Part shown: one piece after another, positions 61,307 through 64,000 of the stretch
How positions within the stretch are numbered: the first letter of the stretch is position 1
Layout of the letters: the number at the start of each line of letters is the position of its first letter
From: Chryseobacterium cheonjiense
GTDB lineage: Bacteria > Bacteroidota > Bacteroidia > Flavobacteriales > Weeksellaceae
Assembly (NCBI RefSeq): GCF_012927265.1
Contig: NZ_JABBGF010000001.1
Location: 1,982,502 to 2,046,501, forward strand
Length of the DNA stretch: 64,000 nt
Direction of reading: 5' to 3'
Position numbers and translations under genes: made by a program
The notes under the pieces: generated by a model
Databases searched by the model: none
What the model was told of the DNA's origin: nothing
The model's input: the letters and a program-made list of their open reading frames with translations, nothing else

Positions 61307-61780
61307 ATGAAAGCAAAAATCGGACTTACAGAAAAAAATGCAGACGCCGTTGCTGCAGAATTGGCAAAATTACTCGCAGATGAATTCGTGCTGTACACCA
61401 AAACCAGAAATGCCCACTGGAACGTAACCGGAGATAATTTCCACGCAATGCACATTTTCTTTGAAAAACAGTACAATCAGCTGGAAGATCTCATTGACAG
61501 CGTTGCAGAACGTATGCGAAAAATAGGTCACTACGCTCCTGCCACCATGAAAGCATATCTTGAACTCACTCATCTAACCGAGTACAGCGACAGAACCAAT
61601 GACGGCCTGGGTTATATGAAAGATCTGCTCAGCGACCACGAAAGCATCATCGACTTTCTCCGCGGAAACATAACTCCTTTTGCAGAAAAATACAAAGATT
61701 ACGGTAGCAGCGACTTTATTACAGGACTCATGGAAACTCACGAAGAAATGGCCTGGATGATCCGTTCCTATTTCAGATAA
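61307..61780 (+). CDS. dps: Dps family DNA-binding/ferroxidase protein
   Basis: A 157-residue member of the Dps group, which forms 12-subunit shells that oxidise iron with hydrogen peroxide and shield DNA in stationary phase. The inter-subunit ferroxidase site is visible: NAHWNVTGDNFHAMHIFFEK (about 33-52) gives the first His and the HxxxxxH-type spacing, and QLEDLIDSVAERMRKIG (about 56-72) gives the Asp and Glu. The later helices (LLSDHESIIDFLRGNITPF, ETHEEMAWMIRSYFR) are normal. The N terminus is short and has no clear basic DNA-binding tail. It would work with ferritin in iron and peroxide defence. Confidence 0.95.
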   Translation: MKAKIGLTEKNADAVAAELAKLLADEFVLYTKTRNAHWNVTGDNFHAMHIFFEKQYNQLEDLIDSVAERMRKIGHYAPATMKAYLELTHLTEYSDRTNDGLGYMKDLLSDHESIIDFLRGNITPFAEKYKDYGSSDFITGLMETHEEMAWMIRSYFR

Positions 61781-61816
61781 GCGATGATCCTGAACATAAA
61801 ATAAAAAAGGAATAAG

Positions 61817-61824
61817 TATATTTG
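61817..61824 (+). promoter_or_regulatory. -7 box for the LytTR regulator gene
   Basis: TATATTTG matches TAnnTTTG and lies 24 bases before the ATG at 61849. Confidence 0.45.
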
Positions 61825-61848
61825 TGTAGATCATAATAAACTGTTCCT

Positions 61849-62544
61849 ATGAAAGCCTTAATCGTTGATGACAATGATATTGCGAGAATGACTTTGTCTC
61901 ATCTCGCAAAACAAATTCCTCATCTTACCATTGTCCGGGAATATTCCAGTGCTGTGGAAGCTTATCTCCATCTTCAGAACGATCCTGTAGATCTTTTGTT
62001 TCTAGACATTGAAATGCCGGAAATGACGGGGATTGAACTGACAAAAAATCTTTCAGGAAAAGATACCATCATCATCTTTACCTCTTCTAAAAAAGAGTAT
62101 GCGCTGGAAGCTTTTGAGCTTAATATCGCAGATTATCTCCTGAAGCCGGTAACTCCTGCAAGATTTTTACAGGCGGTAGGCAAAGCTCAGGCCGTTCTTG
62201 AGAGCAGAAAAGAAAACATACAGGTTGGTAAAGATGAGTTTCTGTTTGTGCGGGACTCCAATATTACACGGCGATTAAAGCTTGACGATATTTTCTATGC
62301 AGAAGCAATGGGCGATTATATAAAATTTTTCACCAAAGAAAAAGCATACGTGATTCACGGTACTATGAAAGCTGCAGAAGAACGTCTCCCGAAAGACAGT
62401 TTTATCCGCGTGCACCGTTCCTACATTATTTCTGTCGGGAAAATTGATACGCTTCAGGACGGCGGGATCATGATCAACGGAAAATTCATTCCCGTAGCCG
62501 ATGCTTACCGAAAAGCACTCAACACAAGAATGAATGTTTTCTAA
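61849..62544 (+). CDS. LytTR-type response regulator
   Basis: A 231-residue response regulator: receiver domain (about 1-115) with acidic residues in IVDDND, the phospho-acceptor Asp53 in LLFLDIEMPEM and the conserved lysine in LLKPVTP; LytTR DNA-binding domain (about 130-228: KLDDIFYAEAMGDYIKFFT, SFIRVHRSYIISVGKIDTL). The next gene on the same strand is a HisKA-type sensor kinase rather than a LytS-type kinase, an unusual neighbour for a LytTR regulator. Whether they form a pair cannot be told from sequence. Confidence 0.93.
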   Translation: MKALIVDDNDIARMTLSHLAKQIPHLTIVREYSSAVEAYLHLQNDPVDLLFLDIEMPEMTGIELTKNLSGKDTIIIFTSSKKEYALEAFELNIADYLLKPVTPARFLQAVGKAQAVLESRKENIQVGKDEFLFVRDSNITRRLKLDDIFYAEAMGDYIKFFTKEKAYVIHGTMKAAEERLPKDSFIRVHRSYIISVGKIDTLQDGGIMINGKFIPVADAYRKALNTRMNVF

Positions 62545-62614
62545 GGTTTTATTGCAAACTACTTAGCCCGGCCTGAACCAATTGCTTAAAACAGTCATCA
62601 TTTTATAACTTATT

Positions 62615-64000
62615 ATGATAAAGGTAAAGTCCGTAATGGGCAATAAAAGATTTCGCAATTTCATCATACTCAGCTTTATTGCGGGAAGCATATTGCTGAT
62701 CGCCGTGCAGGTCAATTCGGCGAGAAATACTGAAGCCCTTATACAGAACAACAATACACTCTTGAATGAGCTTCGTTCCAGCAATCATCTCAGAGAGATC
62801 GACCGCGATATTCTGAGCGTTGAAAGCCGCATCAGGGCTTCTATTGCTACCAACGACACCACCCATCTTGAAGGAATCGATAAGAAAATCAACGAAATCG
62901 AAAACTTTCTTGATTCACTTTCCAAAGACAATGCGGATGCTGAAGAAGAGCAGCTGATTCACAGGCTCAGCGTGCTTGCCATGGAAAAAAAGAACACCAA
63001 AGAAAGACTGCTTCACCGGTATCTCACCGTGGGAAATATGGATGATAATACATCCATTGCCAATCCGCGTGCGCGAAAAATCTCTAATGAAATTACCTCT
63101 ATTACAGCGAAGATTTATGAGAGCCGCCGTCAGCATATGGTGACACTCAGCAGCAAAAGTGAAGAGATGGGCCGAAAAGCACGTTTTTATGATGCCGCTC
63201 TTCTTGCTTTACTGGTATTCAGCGGAGGTATTGTAGGCTTTCATATTCTAAGACAGTTCCGCAGACAATCTATCTTGATAGAAGAACTGGATATAGCAGA
63301 AAAAAAAGCATCGGTTGCGGCACAGACCAAAGAAAATTTCCTGGCCAATATGAGCCATGAGATCCGTACGCCGCTGAGCGGCATCCTGGGATTCACAAAT
63401 TTATTACAAAAAAGACCCTTGGACGAGACTTCTGCACAGTTTGTCACTTCCATCCAGCAGTCGGGAGAGAATTTAATGGCAATCATTAATGACATTCTTG
63501 ATCTTTCTAAAATCGAAGCGGGTATGATGCGGATTACACCTGGAATATTCAGCATTAACGGATTGGTAGATTCTGTAAAAACACTTTTCACCGAAAGAGT
63601 AAAAGAAAAGAAACTTACAATTTCCGGCACTGTAGATTTTTCGATCCCTGACACGCTTATTGGCGATGCTACAAGACTTACCCAAATTATGGTAAACCTC
63701 ATCGGGAATGCGGTAAAATTTACACAGCAGGGAAATATAAGCATTGAGGTATATATGAAAGAACGTTCGGGAAGCAGTGTTGTTTTAGGCTTTAAGATTT
63801 CGGATACCGGTATCGGAATTGAAAGAGAAAAGCTTGACGAGATTTTTGAACGTTTCAATCAGGGTGAAGATTCCATCACACGAAATTATGGAGGTACCGG
63901 ACTTGGACTTTCTATCGTAAAACAGCTGATACTCCTGCAGCACGGAAATATCGAAGTGACGAGTGAACAGGGAAAAGGAACCACATTTCATTTTTATATT
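62615..64000 (+). CDS. HisKA-type sensor histidine kinase, 3' end outside the window
   Basis: 462 codons are visible, open to the last base of the window. A first transmembrane helix (about 15-33: IILSFIAGSILLIAV) is followed by a periplasmic helical region (about 35-185), rich in charged residues, of the CHASE3/four-helix-bundle type. A second helix lies at about 194-212 (ALLALLVFSGGIVGFHIL). The HisKA domain carries NFLANMSHEIRTPLSG with phospho-acceptor His near 249. The ATPase domain shows MVNLIGNAVKFT (N box), DTGIGIE (G1) and YGGTGLGLSIVKQL (G2). Most relatives continue with receiver domains, so a hybrid kinase is likely. It follows the LytTR regulator by 70 bases. Confidence 0.92.
   Translation, partial: MIKVKSVMGNKRFRNFIILSFIAGSILLIAVQVNSARNTEALIQNNNTLLNELRSSNHLREIDRDILSVESRIRASIATNDTTHLEGIDKKINEIENFLDSLSKDNADAEEEQLIHRLSVLAMEKKNTKERLLHRYLTVGNMDDNTSIANPRARKISNEITSITAKIYESRRQHMVTLSSKSEEMGRKARFYDAALLALLVFSGGIVGFHILRQFRRQSILIEELDIAEKKASVAAQTKENFLANMSHEIRTPLSGILGFTNLLQKRPLDETSAQFVTSIQQSGENLMAIINDILDLSKIEAGMMRITPGIFSINGLVDSVKTLFTERVKEKKLTISGTVDFSIPDTLIGDATRLTQIMVNLIGNAVKFTQQGNISIEVYMKERSGSSVVLGFKISDTGIGIEREKLDEIFERFNQGEDSITRNYGGTGLGLSIVKQLILLQHGNIEVTSEQGKGTTFHFYI

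Overview
The window looks like chromosome from a low-GC member of the Flavobacteriia, most probably Chryseobacterium or a close Weeksellaceae relative. Evidence: type IX secretion (T9SS) C-terminal sorting tails on several secreted proteins, LytS/LytTR two-component pairs, DUF6443/RHS proteins, DUF6266, Bacteroidota-type promoters (TAnnTTTG) with almost no Shine-Dalgarno sequences, and YaaA, PrmC, topoisomerase IV, YchF, TypA and Tex proteins that read as flavobacterial. Genus is inferred from gene content; no search was run.

Layout. 1-4.8 kb: end of a DUF2945 gene, a small membrane protein, three tandem initiator tRNA genes, then a YciO-like protein, yaaA and prmC and an unknown secreted protein. 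4.8-10.5 kb (minus): parE, an unknown membrane protein, parC and a rhomboid protease, probably one operon. 10.9-16.9 kb: a propeller-type sensor kinase overlapping its LytTR regulator, then a T9SS cargo protein. 17-25 kb: a methionine aminotransferase, two SDR oxidoreductases each beside a likely regulator (AraC type, HxlR type), a thrombospondin-3-type lipoprotein that may be frameshifted, ychF and ferritin. 25.2-30.1 kb: a DigH-like glycosyl hydrolase, a 1.4 kb array of about 210-232 bp repeats, and typA. 30.3-32.5 kb: a beta-helix protein, DUF1294 and an unknown small protein.

32.6-37.3 kb (minus) is an AT-rich accessory island that resembles a defence locus: a MazG-like pyrophosphohydrolase, a GIY-YIG/DUF2075-helicase/S24-peptidase fusion with an apparently intact LexA-type self-cleavage site, and a DUF262-DUF1524 (GmrSD-like) nuclease. 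37.8-41.4 kb: a class 3 lipase, then an 85-bp-period array of palindromes that encloses a single-domain GIY-YIG nuclease gene, DUF6266 and a broken HTH gene. The same palindrome recurs as terminators at 18.2-18.4 kb, and a degenerate core of it lies in-frame inside the T9SS gene at 41.9 kb.

43.5-52 kb is an RHS locus: a YD-repeat companion, an RHS protein whose variable tail carries a metzincin zinc motif (HETLHELGLGH), a small lipoprotein that could be its immunity partner, an orphan RHS tip and a decayed gene. 52-64 kb returns to ordinary genes: a T9SS beta-propeller protein, YceI, an MG2/TonB-plug protein, Tex, RDD, a histone-H1-like peptide, Dps, a LytTR regulator and a sensor kinase that runs off the window.

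The strongest candidates for undescribed biology are the GIY-YIG gene embedded in its palindrome array (a possible analogue of RAYT/REP systems), the self-cleaving helicase-nuclease in the 32.6-37.3 kb island, and the RHS metalloprotease tail with its lipoprotein.
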